From: Strongyloides papillosus
Taxonomy: Eukaryota > Nematoda > Chromadorea > Rhabditida > Strongyloididae
Reading direction: 5' to 3'
DNA length: 64,000 bases
Assembly: GCA_005656395.1 (NCBI GenBank)
Contig: SRSI01000020.1
Span: 620,001 to 684,000 of the forward strand
Shown here piece after piece: positions 11,102 through 23,800 of the stretch. A model generated the notes under the pieces. It was not told the origin of the DNA. It did not search any database and saw only the letters and a list, made by a program, of their open reading frames with translations. The number at the start of each line of letters is the position of its first letter. The first letter of the stretch is position 1. Made by a program: the position numbers and the translations under genes.

Positions 11102-14100
11102 ATGGGAAAAGATTCACCTGATACTGAAAATGTGACTAAAGGAGATAAAACTTTATTTGGAAATTCCAAAGGTAATGAGATACTTACCTCAATACCTTTG
11201 GATGATAACAAGATAAAAGCAAATGATGAATTTGTTGAAATTAAGGTAAAAAATAAAATAATTTGATTAAATTTTGATTATAAATGTTTTTATTTTTGTA
11301 GATTGATAGTCAATATCAATCAGTAACCATTGATGATTTAAAAAAACTAATGGAAAGTCGTGGAGAGGAATCAATAAAAAAAATTAATGAAAATTATGGT
11401 GGTATAGAAGGATTATGTAAAATACTAAAAACAGATCCTACTAAAGGCCTACCAAATATACCAGAAAACATACAAAAAAGAAAAAATAAGTATGGATCAA
11501 ATACTTTACCAGCAGCACACTCTAAATCATTCTTATCACTTTTGTTTAATGCTTGTAAAGTAAGTAATATTATAATACAATGATAACATTTCCAGGATCC
11601 AACATTAGTTATATTAATAATAAGTGGTTTTATTTCATTATTATTATCATTCTATGATCCTGCTGCATCTGAGGGATCACCTAACAATGTTACAATATCA
11701 TCACCATTAGCATCGATACCACAAGTTATTTTAAATGATACACATTTATATAATACAACAACAAATGGAACTAATTTAATAGATGTCAATCCATTATCTA
11801 ATAATTCAACAAAAGATGAAAAAGAAACTTCAGAGGAGCACAATACAGCATGGATAGAAGGTGCTGCAATATTAATTTGTGTAATAGTTGTAGTATTGGT
11901 TACGGCGTTAAATGACTACTCCAAAGAGCGACAATTTAAGGCACTTCAAGCGCAAGTTGAAACAGGACATACATTCTCAGTAATAAGAGATGAAAAAGAA
12001 CAAAATATACCTGTATCAGATTTAGTTGTCGGTGATTTATGCAGAGTAAAATATGGTGATTTAATACCTGCTGATGGTATTTTAGTTCAAGCAAGTGATT
12101 TGAAAGTTGATGAATCCTCATTGACTGGAGAATCAGATCATGTTAAAAAAGGATTAGATTGTGATGTAGCATTATTTTCTGGAACATATGTTATGGAAGG
12201 TAGTGGATTAATGGTAGTTACAGCAGTTGGAATAAATTCACAATCTGGTATTATAATGGCACTATTAAATAGTGGACATAAACCAGCAAATAGTTTATCA
12301 ACATCCACATCTTCTTCTAATTCTTCCTCCTCCTCCTCATCAGGAGAATCTGATGACGATAAATCTTCATCATATATATCGAAAAACAAAATTCTAAGAT
12401 ATAAAAAAAGGAGACGTCATAATAGTAGTAGTTCAAATATCTCAACAACCTCTTCAACATCATCATCATCCACATCCTCAACATCCTCTAAATCATCTGT
12501 ATCAAATCAATTGTCAAAATCTATCTTACAAGCCAAACTTTCTAAACTCGCTATTCAAATAATATCATGCGGTACTGGTATGGCTATATTAGCATTAGTT
12601 ATTTTGGTTGTACGGTATTCAATAGAACACTACGTTATTGAACAGAAGGCATTTGACATTACTGATATCCATCAATTTGTAAGATTTTTCATTATTGGTG
12701 TTACAATATTAGTTATATCAATTCCTGAAGGATTACCATTAGCAATTGCATTAGCATTAACATACTCTGTTAGAAAGGTAATAAATTATTTTATTATGAA
12801 AGTCAAAATAATTATTTTTTTTAGATGATGAAAGACAATAATCTAGTTCGACATTTAGATGCCTGTGAAACAATGGGTAATGCGACAACAATATGTTCAG
12901 ACAAAACCGGAACCTTGACAACAAATCGAATGACAGTAGTTCAATCATTTATCAATGATAATTACTTTACATCTCAAGACTCCCAACCAACATCATCTGA
13001 CATTGGTATGACAACGAGAAAAAAACTTGCCCAAGCAATATCAATAAATAGTGCCTATAATTCAATGATTGAAGCACCAACAAAATTAGGCGAAGCACCA
13101 AAACAACTTGGTAACAAAACAGAATGTGCTTTACTTGGTTTTCTAAATCACATAGGTGAAAATTATAGTCATGTTAGAAAAATTTATCCAGAAAAAGAAC
13201 ATGTTAAAGTTTATACTTTTAATTCATCAAGAAAATGTATGATGACAATAATTCATTTATATGAAGATGGTAATATTATTGGGTATAGAGTATTTGTCAA
13301 GGGGGCATCAGAGATAATATTAGCCAAGTGCAAATATATTATGAATGGATCCGGAGAACCAATAACATTCACGAAGGAACAGTATGAACATATAAATGAA
13401 GAAGTTATTGAGAATATGGCTGAGAACGGTTTAAGAACAATATGTGTTGGGTATAAAGATTATGTTTTATCATCAGCAAGAGAAGTTAAATTTAATGAAA
13501 TTGCGATTGAAAAACTTGAAGATATTGATGTTAATAATGAAGAGGAAATAAATAAAGATTTTAACTGTCTTGGAATTTTTGGTATACAAGATCCTGTCAG
13601 ACCGGAAGTTCCGCCTGCTATAGAAACTTGTCAACAAGCAGGTATAACCGTAAGAATGGTAACTGGTGATAATATTAACACAGCAAGAGCAATTGCAATG
13701 CAATGTGGTATTGTTAAGCCAGATGATGATTATCTTATAATGGAAGGAAAAGAATTTAATGATAAGATTCGTGACGAAATGGGAAATGTAGATCAGGAAA
13801 AATTTGATGAGATATGGCCAAGATTAAGAGTTTTAGCTAGAGCACAACCAGCTGATAAATTTACATTAGTTAAGGGTATCATAGAAAGCAAAAATTCAGC
13901 AAATCGTGAGATTGTAGCAGTTACAGGTGATGGTACAAATGATGGACCAGCATTAAAAAAAGCTGATGTTGGTTTTGCAATGGGTATAGCTGGTACAGAT
14001 GTAGCAAAAGCTGCGTCTGATATCATTCTTACAGATGATAATTTTACATCACTAGTTAAAGCTGTAATGTGGGGAAGAAATGTGTATGATTCAATATCGA

Positions 14101-15245
14101 AATTTTTACAATTTCAATTAACAGTAAATATTGTTGCAATATTAACAGCATTCTTCTCAGCATTATTTATATCAGATTCACCGTTAAAAGCAGTTCATAT
14201 GTTATGGATAAATCTTATTATGGATACATTGGCATCATTGGCATTGGCAACAGAAATGCCAACAAAAGAACTGCTAAGACGTAAACCATATGGACGTAAA
14301 AAATCACTTATCTCAAGAACAATGATAAGAAATATAGCATGTCATGCAATTTACCAATTAATAGTACTATTTTTCTTATTATTTAAAGGAACAGAATTAC
14401 TTTATGTTGACAGTGGATTAGATGCACCTCTTCATGCACCACCAAGTAAACATTTTACAATAATATTTAATACATTTGTTATGATGACATTATTTAATGA
14501 GATTAATTCAAGAAAAGTCCATGGTGAGAGAAATGTTTTTAAACATATATTAGACAATTCAATGTTTTGTGTTATATGGATATCAACATTTATTTGTCAA
14601 ATATTAATAGTACAATTTGGAGGAGCATGGTTCCAGACATCACCATTAGATGTTAATCAATGGTCAGTATGTCTTATTTTAGGTGTTTCAGTACTTCCAT
14701 TAGGACAATTAATAGCATTCCTACCAAGTAAGAAACTTCCAAAGAGTATAGCTGTAGGTAGAGAGGTACCTGAGCTAACAAAATCACAACCAGGTGGAAT
14801 ATGTGGTTGGGGTGGTGGAATACTACAACCATCTGGAGTAGGTGGACTTCAAAAAGGTGTTGAGATGTTTGGTATACATAACCGTGTAGTTAATGGTTTG
14901 TTGTGTGAGCGTAGTACTTTACCAGAACCAGCACCAATGCAACAAGCTCAAGTCGTTAAACAATGGAGACGTAGTCTTAGACACCATCAGCATAAAAGAT
15001 TAACACATAAAAGATTACGTACTGTAAGAAAATCCATTGATAATCACTTTGATTTTGCATCAATGCAATCAGCAGATAAAGCTGATAAGGCAAAAAAATC
15101 ACATGTTAGTAAATTAATGAAAGCACAGAACTTTCATAGAGCTATATCATTGGATGCACGATCACCAAGAGATGAGGAAGAAATTGAGTCACCGGCAACA
15201 AGTCCTCCAATAAGACAAGATAAAGAAGAAACAAAAGAACAATAA
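11102..15245 (+). CDS. mca: plasma-membrane calcium-transporting P-type ATPase (PMCA)
   Basis: A P2B-type ATPase that exports cytosolic Ca2+ across the plasma membrane. Four exons (11102-11245, 11302-11559, 11596-12777, 12825-15245) with phase-0 introns of 36-56 bp give 1334 residues. The track breaks at introns, but joins are seamless: membrane helices M1 ([12 protein letters not shown]) and M2 follow the second intron. LTGES marks the actuator domain; [11 protein letters not shown] is the M4 Ca2+-binding segment; CSDKTGTLT carries the phosphorylated Asp; MVTGDN and [10 protein letters not shown] complete the catalytic core. DPVRPEV is PMCA-typical. The C-terminal tail after M10 contains a basic, Trp-containing stretch ([14 protein letters not shown]) consistent with the calmodulin-binding autoinhibitory region. 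Odd points: an expanded M1-M2 extracellular loop with six N-glycosylation sequons, and a long poly-Ser insert before M3. The paralogue number cannot be decided. Confidence 0.95.
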
Positions 15246-15903
15246 ATTTATTTTTTTTATGCGACAAGTACATATATAAGTACGAATTAAAATATAATAT
15301 TCAGTTAAATTTAATCGACAAACTTTATTATAAGATATATTGATAAAAATTTTTTATATAACGAATAAATTCATAAAGTAAATTATTTATTACTATAATT
15401 ATGGCAATATAATATAGCTTTAGAAATAAACAAGTTTGAAGTTTTAAAAAAGTTGTAGTTAATAGTTAAAAATTGTTAGTAAGAAGAAATATTTGCATTA
15501 GATGTAAAGACAAAATTTTATATGATTTTAATAGAAAGTTTAATATTACCTAAATCTAATATCTTATCTTTTTAATTATATTCATGCAACTTTTGATCAA
15601 CTTTTACTTATGCTTTTTCAAGTAGTGTTTTGAATATTTTATTAGCATTTATCATTTATATAAATATTATGAATTTACTTGGAAAATACTTTAAAAAGAT
15701 ATTATGTAATCAAACTTTATTTTAAAGATTAAAATATTTAGAAAATGTATTTAATTAAAATAATTAATAAAACAGAAAATACTATTATAAAAGTATTTTA
15801 AGTACATTACATCATAATCTATAAAAAAGACCAAAGATATAAAAGTATTTAATAAAAGTTTGTAATAAACCTTTTTGTAATTTTATAGAAAGAAGCAACA
15901 TTG
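15246..15903. other. convergent intergenic region
   Basis: AT-rich spacer between the ends of the calcium ATPase (+) and the Tyr-rich gene (-). It presumably holds both 3' UTRs. Nothing else was seen. Confidence 0.5.
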
Positions 15904-16302
15904 TTATCCTTTTGGACATGTATGACATATAATCCAGTATTGTGACAATGCATCACCATAAGCTTCTCCAATTTTCATTTGATGGAAAGGAACATATCCA
16001 GGTCTGAAATTTAGTCCTTTGGTGTTGGCTAATGCTGGACTGTAATAATTATAATATTGTTGATTAGTTGTTGGATATTGTTGGTAGTTATTGTATTGCT
16101 GATAATAATATTGTTGTTTGTGATAATTGTGATTATTGTAAGAATTTTGATTATAATAATATTGCTGATTATTATTAAAACTTGGGTATTTATAATATTG
16201 TCCTTTATAAGGTGATACATATTGATGGTGATAAATATTTCTTGAATAAACAAAAGTTTTTATAACGCATAGTAACATTGAAAAAAGAATTAGATATCTC
16301 AT
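15904..16302 (-). CDS. small secreted Tyr/Asn/Gln-rich protein of unknown function
   Basis: A single-exon gene for 132 residues. A signal peptide (MRYLILFSMLLCVIKTFVYS) precedes a low-complexity region, about residues 23-90, dominated by Tyr, Asn and Gln with repeated QQYYY and NNYQQY words. A less biased C-terminus (NFRPGYVPFHQMKIGEAYGD) ends in a short Cys pair, CHTC. There are no further domains or membrane segments. Tyr/Gln-rich secreted proteins in nematodes are often cuticle, eggshell or sheath components that may crosslink through tyrosine; here that is inference only. The biased region makes homology searches unreliable. The signal peptide and clean ATG/stop support a real gene; an upstream exon is not needed. 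Confidence 0.65.
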   Translation of the reverse strand: MRYLILFSMLLCVIKTFVYSRNIYHHQYVSPYKGQYYKYPSFNNNQQYYYNQNSYNNHNYHKQQYYYQQYNNYQQYPTTNQQYYNYYSPALANTKGLNFRPGYVPFHQMKIGEAYGDALSQYWIICHTCPKG

Positions 16303-17629
16303 ATTAGGTAAAATAAATCACAACTTTATTGGAAATGTAAAAAAAAATATTATTTTATCTTCCTTAAATAGGCGATTTTTAATTAATTAATGTTATTAAT
16401 CTTTGAAAGGTTATTTTAATTTAAAAGTCAATATCATTAATAATGTACTAAGTTTACTATAAAATCTTTGTGGTATTCAATTATTCTTATTTACGCTTGA
16501 AAATTTTATGGAAATCTTTGTAATTAAAGTTTATTTGCCAATTGATAATTATTACTGTATAAAGAAAAGATATAAAAAAATAGATCATTTTTAATTTATT
16601 GAAGAGATTAATTGTTTTCATGAGAAAATTGAAATGATAATATAATTTACGTAGACATTTGTCTAAATTTTTACAACTTTTAAAGATAATTTATCAATAC
16701 TTCTTTTAAATCCAATGTAAAAATAGTTTCCATAACATTAGTCATCGAAAGGATTAAAGACAAAAAATTTCTATAACAACCCTTTTTTATTTACAAAGAT
16801 TTACTAAATTTATTGCAACAGTAGATGGATTAAAATTTTTCTCACTTTTTTTATAAACAAGTAAAAGTTACGTCATTTTTGAGAACAAAAATGTACCTCA
16901 TATTGGTCTTAAGAACATTCTTAATACTATAAACTTTTTGTGCGTTCATTGGTAAAGTAAACTTATCCTAAATAGCTAGAGATAAATTTATCCTCTCAAC
17001 ATTTAATAAATAATTACAGATTTTTTTCTGTCAAATAAAAATAAGTTTGTTTAATTTTTTATGTAATTTTAATTGATAAAACAAATATTTAAAATATTTT
17101 TTGTATTTTATTAACTTTAATCAACAAATAAAACAAAATTTATCTTAATTACAATTAATTAATTATAACATAGAAGAAGATGTGTAATATTTCAAATTTT
17201 ATTGTTTAATGTGTACCTATTAAAAGATGAACAAATAAATAAATAAAGTGATTAATTTTTGTAAGAAAAATTTTTTTTCCTAGGTGCATTTGTACCGTTT
17301 TATTTGACACACATTAAGTTAATATTTTCCGGATATTTCTTGTAACGCAAATGAGTAATTTTTATTTTCTATGAATCTTGGGGTTCGTCTCTAAAAGCAA
17401 TATATAAGATGTTCATACATCACTGTTATTGATATATAATTGAAACATTTTCAGAAGCTTTAATATATTACAATAATTTCTAAGTATCATAGTTCTATTT
17501 AATATTCTAGTTATTAAAAATAAAAATTAATAATAACTATAAATTTTATGTGCATTGTGAGTTTATTGTAATATTTTTGTGACTATATTAATATTAAAGA
17601 ATTAATTTTTATCATTTTGTCATTTTAAG
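16303..17629. other. divergent promoter region
   Basis: About 1.3 kb between the divergent Tyr-rich gene and the Rh transporter. It should contain both promoters. It is AT-rich and I see no gene or clear regulatory motif in it. Confidence 0.5.
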
Positions 17630-19059
17630 ATGGATATTGAAGTAATTAAAAGAATATCTAAGTTTTGGAATAAACACCAATTTGCATTGTTGCTTTTCTT
17701 TTTCCATGTTTGTTTTATTATTTTGATAGCTATTTTTGGGAGGTATCCTGATTATCAATTAACATCCAATGATACCTCTTCCTTTTCTACAAATTATCCA
17801 ATGTTTGCTGATGTAAATGGTAAAATTTCTTATGTAAAATAATAATATCATTAAAATATTTTTTAGCCATGATATTTGTTGGTTTTGGATTTCTGATGAC
17901 ATTTTTGAAGCGTTATGGATTCTCTGCTGTTAGTATTAACATGCTCCTTGCTAGTTTCTCAATTCTTTGGTCAATTATTGTCAGAGGATTTTTAGGTGAA
18001 GAATTTTCAAATCATGGCCATTTCATATTAGATACAACAAGCTTAATTTATGCAAACTTCTCCGCAGCAGTTGTATTAATATCAATGGGAGCATTATTAG
18101 GAACGTTATCACCAACTCAATATATAATAATGGCATTATGTGAAATTCCTGTTGCTATGATTCTTGAGCATGTTGTGGCTGAATTATTCTTAGTTGCTGA
18201 TATTGGCGGTAGTTTAGTTATCCATATCATGGGATGCTTCTTTGGTTTAGGGGTTTCAAAAATAATTGATAAAAAAATATATCACCAATCAGAAAATGAA
18301 GGTTCTGTTTATCACAGTGATTTATTCTCAATCATTGGTACGGTATTTTTATGGATATACTGGCCTAGTTTTAATGGAGCTTTAGCTGATGGAGATTACG
18401 GAAAAGAAAGAAGTATTTCTAATACATTTTTATCTCTTGTTGCAGCAACCATAACAACATTTATAACCTCTAATTTGGTTAACAGTAAGAAGAAATTTAA
18501 TATGATACATGTAGCTAATTCAACTATAGCAGGAGGTGTTGCTATTGGTAATGTAGCAAATGTCATTACAAATCCATGGGTATCAATAGTCGTTGGTAGT
18601 ATTGCTGGTTTCATTTCTGTACTTGGATATGAATATCTAACACCGTTACTATCTAAACGCGGTGGTTTACATGATACATGTGGTGTAATCAATTTACACG
18701 GCTTCCCCGGTATTTTATCCGGTTTGTGCGGTATACTTTTTGCTTTTATTTATACAAAAGATTACTATTCAAGTGATGAATATTTTTTTATTTATCCTGC
18801 AACAAGAAATGGGCGCACCTCATCAAAGCAAGCATTATATCAATTTATTGGTCTTGTTATTACATTATTTGGATCATTAATTGGTGGCATACTTACTGGT
18901 ATAGTATTAAGAATTCCTCTATGGAACCGAGTACCAGATGACGAGTTATTCTCTGACGGTCAATATTTTCATACACCCGATGATTACGAATTTACAACAA
19001 AATTATCCTCAAATACGAAAGATTTAAAAATTCAAAATTTTAATGTGGAAGATGTTTAA
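17630..19059 (+). CDS. rhr-1: Rh (Rhesus)-type ammonium transporter
   Basis: A polytopic membrane channel of the Amt/Mep/Rh family that conducts ammonia or ammonium, possibly CO2. Two exons, 17630-17819 and 17867-19059, flank a 47-bp phase-1 intron, giving 460 residues, close to animal Rh proteins. The join gives [23 protein letters not shown], the hallmark at the start of M2. Later motifs are VIHIMGCFFGLG (first pore His), the WPSFNGALADGD segment, GNVANVITNPW and DTCGVINLHGFPG (second pore His). About eleven to twelve hydrophobic segments are present. N-glycosylation is possible in the first extracellular loop (NDTS). Both pore histidines are retained, so transport function is expected. Confidence 0.93.
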
Positions 19060-19144
19060 TTTGCTAATGAAGTTTGATAGATCTCAATAATTTTAAGTTT
19101 TAAAGATAAAGTTTTGATTTTAAATAAATTAGTTGTTAGAACAT

Positions 19145-19710
19145 TTAACATTTCATTAAATCGCTGCAAAATTTATTATTTTCTTCCATGAAATATTTAA
19201 CTTCATCAATATCGGCTATTAGTAACTTTGGCAATTTATATTTATTAATTTTAAAATCAAGTCCATTCTTGACTATACTTAACAACGCTAAATCATATAG
19301 TGTTTTGCTACATTCTTTTATATCAATACATTGAAATTGACATTCAGTTTCATAGTTATTAACATCTGATCCTGAACATAATAAATGTTTGTGTTCAATT
19401 TTTGAATGCCTATCAAGGAAATTTAAAAATAATCCTGTTTCTAATTCACGTGAAAACCAGTAATTTTTTATGTTTGACATAATTTTTATACTTTCTCTAG
19501 GTTTTAGGATACAAAAATCATAATAATCGCCCTAAAAATATTAAATAATCTTAATGAAAAAAATAAACAAACCTTATAATCAATCCAATAAAGAATAATT
19601 AATGTTTCTGTTTTATTAAAAAATTTCATCTCAATGCTACTATTGTCCATACTTGACTTATGTACTTTTTTATTAAAAAAGTATGGCTCATAGAAGGAAT
19701 GTTTATTCAT
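19145..19710 (-). CDS. vhl-1: von Hippel-Lindau (VHL)-like protein
   Basis: VHL is the substrate receptor of a Cul2/elongin B-C ubiquitin ligase that recognises hydroxylated HIF. Two exons (19573-19710 and 19145-19531) flank a 41-bp phase-0 intron, giving 174 residues. The beta domain reads MKFFNKTETLIILYWIDYKG, then a Leu-Lys-Pro turn and YWFSRE, matching the VHL pattern of FxNxS, YW-hydrophobic-D-x-x-G, LxPGxx and W-x-F-R-D in order. Toward the C-terminus, TLYDLALLSIV aligns with the BC box (TLxxxCLxxV) and LPKLLIADI with the Cul2 box. Pocket positions differ: human Tyr98 aligns with Phe52, His110 with Met64 and His115 with Asn69; Trp88, Ser111 and Trp117 are kept. The identification rests on my alignment by eye and is probable. 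Another beta-domain protein is the alternative. Confidence 0.68.
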
Positions 19711-20831
19711 TTGGTAAAAATAAAAATAACAAAAATACTAAATTTTTATCTGTATATATACTTTTAAGAGTATGGTAATTAAAGTTTGGTTTTTAAAAAT
19801 ATAATTTGCATAAGAAATAAATTAATAATAATTTGCAGTTTACTTTGGGAAAACATGAGATCATATGCCATGTATGAAGGATAACTAGTTGTAGTACAAT
19901 AGTATGTTTTAACCGTCTGTTGATTAACTGTAAAATGTTGTTAGTCAACAGACGGTTAACTTATTTTTCTTGTTTTTGACTAAATATTTCATTAAAAAGT
20001 TGTTTTTATACTATTCTAGTTAATTTATTAGTATTTTTTTCTTTTTAGTGATTTGTATTTTTTGCCTGAGGAAGTTTTGTTGGAATTCACATGAAGTATT
20101 TCCTTTTTGGTTATTTATTAATTCGACTTATGCATTTGTTCTTATTTGGTAATTCAATTTATTTTTCTTAAAGTTTAATTTCTCATAGCAAATTACTTTT
20201 ACCAATATTTAAGTACAGATTATATTTAATTTTAGTAACAATAAAAAATTAAACAATAGAGAAAAGATAACCAAACAAAAATTCGTCACTTTTAATATAC
20301 TATTGTACTAAGATAAATAATAATAATTTTTAAAAAAAAATCATCCAAATACTCATCTATTGTTGTGAATGTATTGGTAACAATAGTGTCACCCACAGAT
20401 ATATATATTTATATTTTTTCTAATTTTAATATTTCTTTCATACTTTAGGTTAAGTATTTATGATGAATCATTTTTTTAACTTGAAAAGTGTAAAACGAAA
20501 TAAATCTTTTTTCAATCAATGAAATATTTGAAGACATATAAAATGGAATATCAAATATCTTTTAATAATTGTTCGGACATTTTAACAAAAAATCAGATAA
20601 CATTTTTATCATTAATTGCAATGTTAAAAAAATTTTAATTGTAATTGCAATTTTTCCATAGATTTAATAATATTATAAAAAACAAAAACCACCATTTTTT
20701 AAATCATATTTTATATATCAATTAAATTTAAAGCTATTTAAAAGTTTTGTATTTTTTTTATAAAGTATTACTTTAAATGATAAATAAGCATCTTACACAT
20801 AATATATTTTTTTGTTTTTTCTTAATTTTAC
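19711..20831. other. intergenic region with strong hairpin
   Basis: About 1.1 kb between the VHL-like gene start and the end of the pseudokinase gene, both on the minus strand. Apart from the inverted repeat at 19911-19957 it is AT-rich sequence without coding signal. Confidence 0.5.
19909..19959. repeat. near-perfect inverted repeat / RNA hairpin
   Basis: The left arm AACCGTCTGTTGATTAAC (19911-19928) and the right arm (19940-19957) are reverse complements at 17 of 18 positions. The one mismatch would be a G-U wobble in RNA. Two more A-T pairs extend the stem outward, and the loop is 11 bases. The arms are clearly less AT-rich than the surroundings. It could be a small-RNA precursor, a relic of a mobile element or a DNA-binding palindrome; sequence alone does not decide. 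Confidence 0.7.
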
Positions 20832-23800
20832 TTAACATTCAGAATCTTGAATATTTCGAAGACTTCCATAAGATAAAAGTTTAAGAGATTGACATAAACT
20901 TTTTGGTGTTGATGATAATAAAAATTGTATATGCATTTTTTCTTTTAAATCAAGGAATCTTTCACTTTTAGTTAATATAATTCCTAATATTCTATTTAAT
21001 AAGTGAGCCCTATTTATATCAAGCCATATTTTTGCTTCACTTTCCTGAATAAACCTTGCTGGTCCAACAAAAAATGCCATTTCAAGGACGTTTTTGGCCT
21101 CTGATAATGATGATGATTTATCCATAGATAAGAGTTCAGCACACTTTTTTAGTGGAAATGAAAATTCACTTCTCTCAACAATTTCTGGAATAATTGTATG
21201 CATTTTATGATTTAATAATGTGTATAAAGCACGCATTGCATATTTACACATCCCAACATTTTGACTTTCATCTTCATTAACATCTATGGCTTCTTTTAGT
21301 AAAAATAATCGTGGTAAGTATTCAAATGTTTGAAGGCATGTCTGTAAATCAGAATGATGGTATGTAATTAAAAATTCTTTAAAATTTGTGCTTAATTTTT
21401 CAACACCATCCGATTGGAGATATTTTAGTGCCGTCAATAATTGTAACATAATAAAGCAAACGTGTTCCTCATATTTTGTTGGATTTATTGAATTACTACC
21501 ATGATGAAGGAACTGTGCGGCGAGTGTATGAAAACTGCAACATATCTGTGATGGCATAACTGTTATCTTATAATTAGTATAATATTTCTGATAAATACCA
21601 CAGTTATTTAAAAAATTACTCATATTATTAGAGGTCTCCTCAAATTCTGTTAATATAACTGGACCAAAACCTGAAACTTGTGCTTGTCTTCCCATTAATG
21701 GTGAGTAATGAGCAGCTGGTGATATCATAACGGTAACTCTGACATCAGTACCTCCATAACCCGTACCAATTTCAGCATCAGATATAATAATTGAACCTTT
21801 AATTATAACTGGTGATGAGTATTTGAAATTAATTTGATAAAACGATAATCGATTTAAAAAATCTTTACTTATAATTCTTTGTTCTGGATAACAATTAGAT
21901 GATATTTCGTTAAAATTTTCTGCTACCATAGCTAGAGTTGTTGCCTGACTCGAGATAACTTCATTGTAAGCCTCTTTCTGTGTAAATTTATTTTTTAATG
22001 TAATTTCAGGTCCCCGATAATCGGGTGATCTTGGTGATACACATGCTGATGAGGAATTTTCTCTAATACATCCTGAATCTGAACCTGAATTGTAACCATT
22101 ATTTAAGATATTAGTATTTCCATTATAACTACCCAATCTATTAACTGATGCTGGTCTAGAGGTAATCCTTTGATTTGGTACTGGTGATAATTTTATATCT
22201 TTATTTTCTCTACCTGGTGTACCAGATCTTCCATAATTAGATGGTGTCATCTGGAACAATGAAACCATATATTGTTAAAAAAAATAGTAATAAATTTATT
22301 AGAAACTATTTTGCATTTAATTAAAAGTATGTCATATATTTAGATTAGAAATATTTTTATCTATTACATAATCTAAAGAACGAAAAGATATATAAATAAC
22401 TATATCTTTTTACATTATAGATACATGTTACAACTTTTATTGAAAAGGATTTTTTAAAATATTGAGTGGGCTTACTATTTAACAAAAAGGTATTTGTTAA
22501 TTTTTTGAATGATTGTTAAATAATATATGTTATGTGAAGGTATATATAAGATGCTCTTATAATTTATTGCAAAATGGTAGAATTTTGATGCAAAAACGAT
22601 ATTATTAATGAGAAGATAAGTTAAGATAAGATACTATAATAAAAAAATAATAATTTAAAACTAACCTTTATTTGTAGTGAATTGGTATGTGGAGATGATA
22701 AGGATAGGTGACGTGAAGAGGGTAATTGTTGAGAGGACATGTCATTAACTAAACCATCCCTTCTTGAAGATCGTTTGGAAGCTGTTGAACCAACTTCTGA
22801 CGGTGTATATGTGTTATGGTATGGTGAGTAACATGATTCAGAGTTATTTGATCTTGGTGGTAAATCTCTTACATAACTATTACGTCTCCTGGATACACTT
22901 CCATCAATGGGAGAGAGAGGGCTCCTTGCGCTATGTACACTACTGGCTCTCATTGAATTGACACTTCCAAAGATGCTTTGGTTACTATTTTCATAGACGA
23001 TTGTTGGTGATAGCAAGTTCTTAAAAAAATAAATAAAAAAAAGTATGTGATGAAAAAGTATATAGTAATAATAATAAAAAAAAGTATAGTAGCAGTTTAA
23101 CAACTCACTTGATTTTGTTGTTCCTCTTTATACAAAGAAGTATCTAGTTCTCTATGACTATGAATATTATTATTGTAATTAGGTAAAGTTGTCTTATTAT
23201 TTTCAGCAATACTTATATCATCATCTTTATCTCCTACCTGTCCTTTACTTTCACTTTCAACTAATAAAGAAGGTTGATAATAATGTTGTAGATTAGAGGA
23301 AGAATTTGAAGTAGAAATATTACTTATTCCTAGAGTACTCCTTCTAGCAGTACGTGGTCTTCTTCCAGAAACAGTCTGTGAACCAGAAGTAATAGTTGGT
23401 GGAATGGTTACGTTAATATTTTGGAGGATAGCTGTAGAGGTAGATGAGGGAAAACGTAATGAATATTGTCTATTAAAATTATTAGACGCATTTTGAAATC
23501 TTGACAATATATCACGAAAATTCTTTGATCTTTGTATATTTTCCTTATGTTCTTTGGTATCAAGAGTTGAAGTTTTTTGAGTGTCGGTAGGTTGCGGAGA
23601 GCTAGAATGCATTATTATAATTAATTAATATTAATAAAAGTTAATGAAATAATTCTTTTGGTAATTTTTTTTTATAAAATATTTGACAGATGACAATTAA
23701 ATGTCAGAAAATTTTAAGAAGTGTCAAAAATTTTGGTTAAACTTATATATATAAATTAAAGTATATACCTTAAATTATGTGAATTTTGTGAATATGTTTT

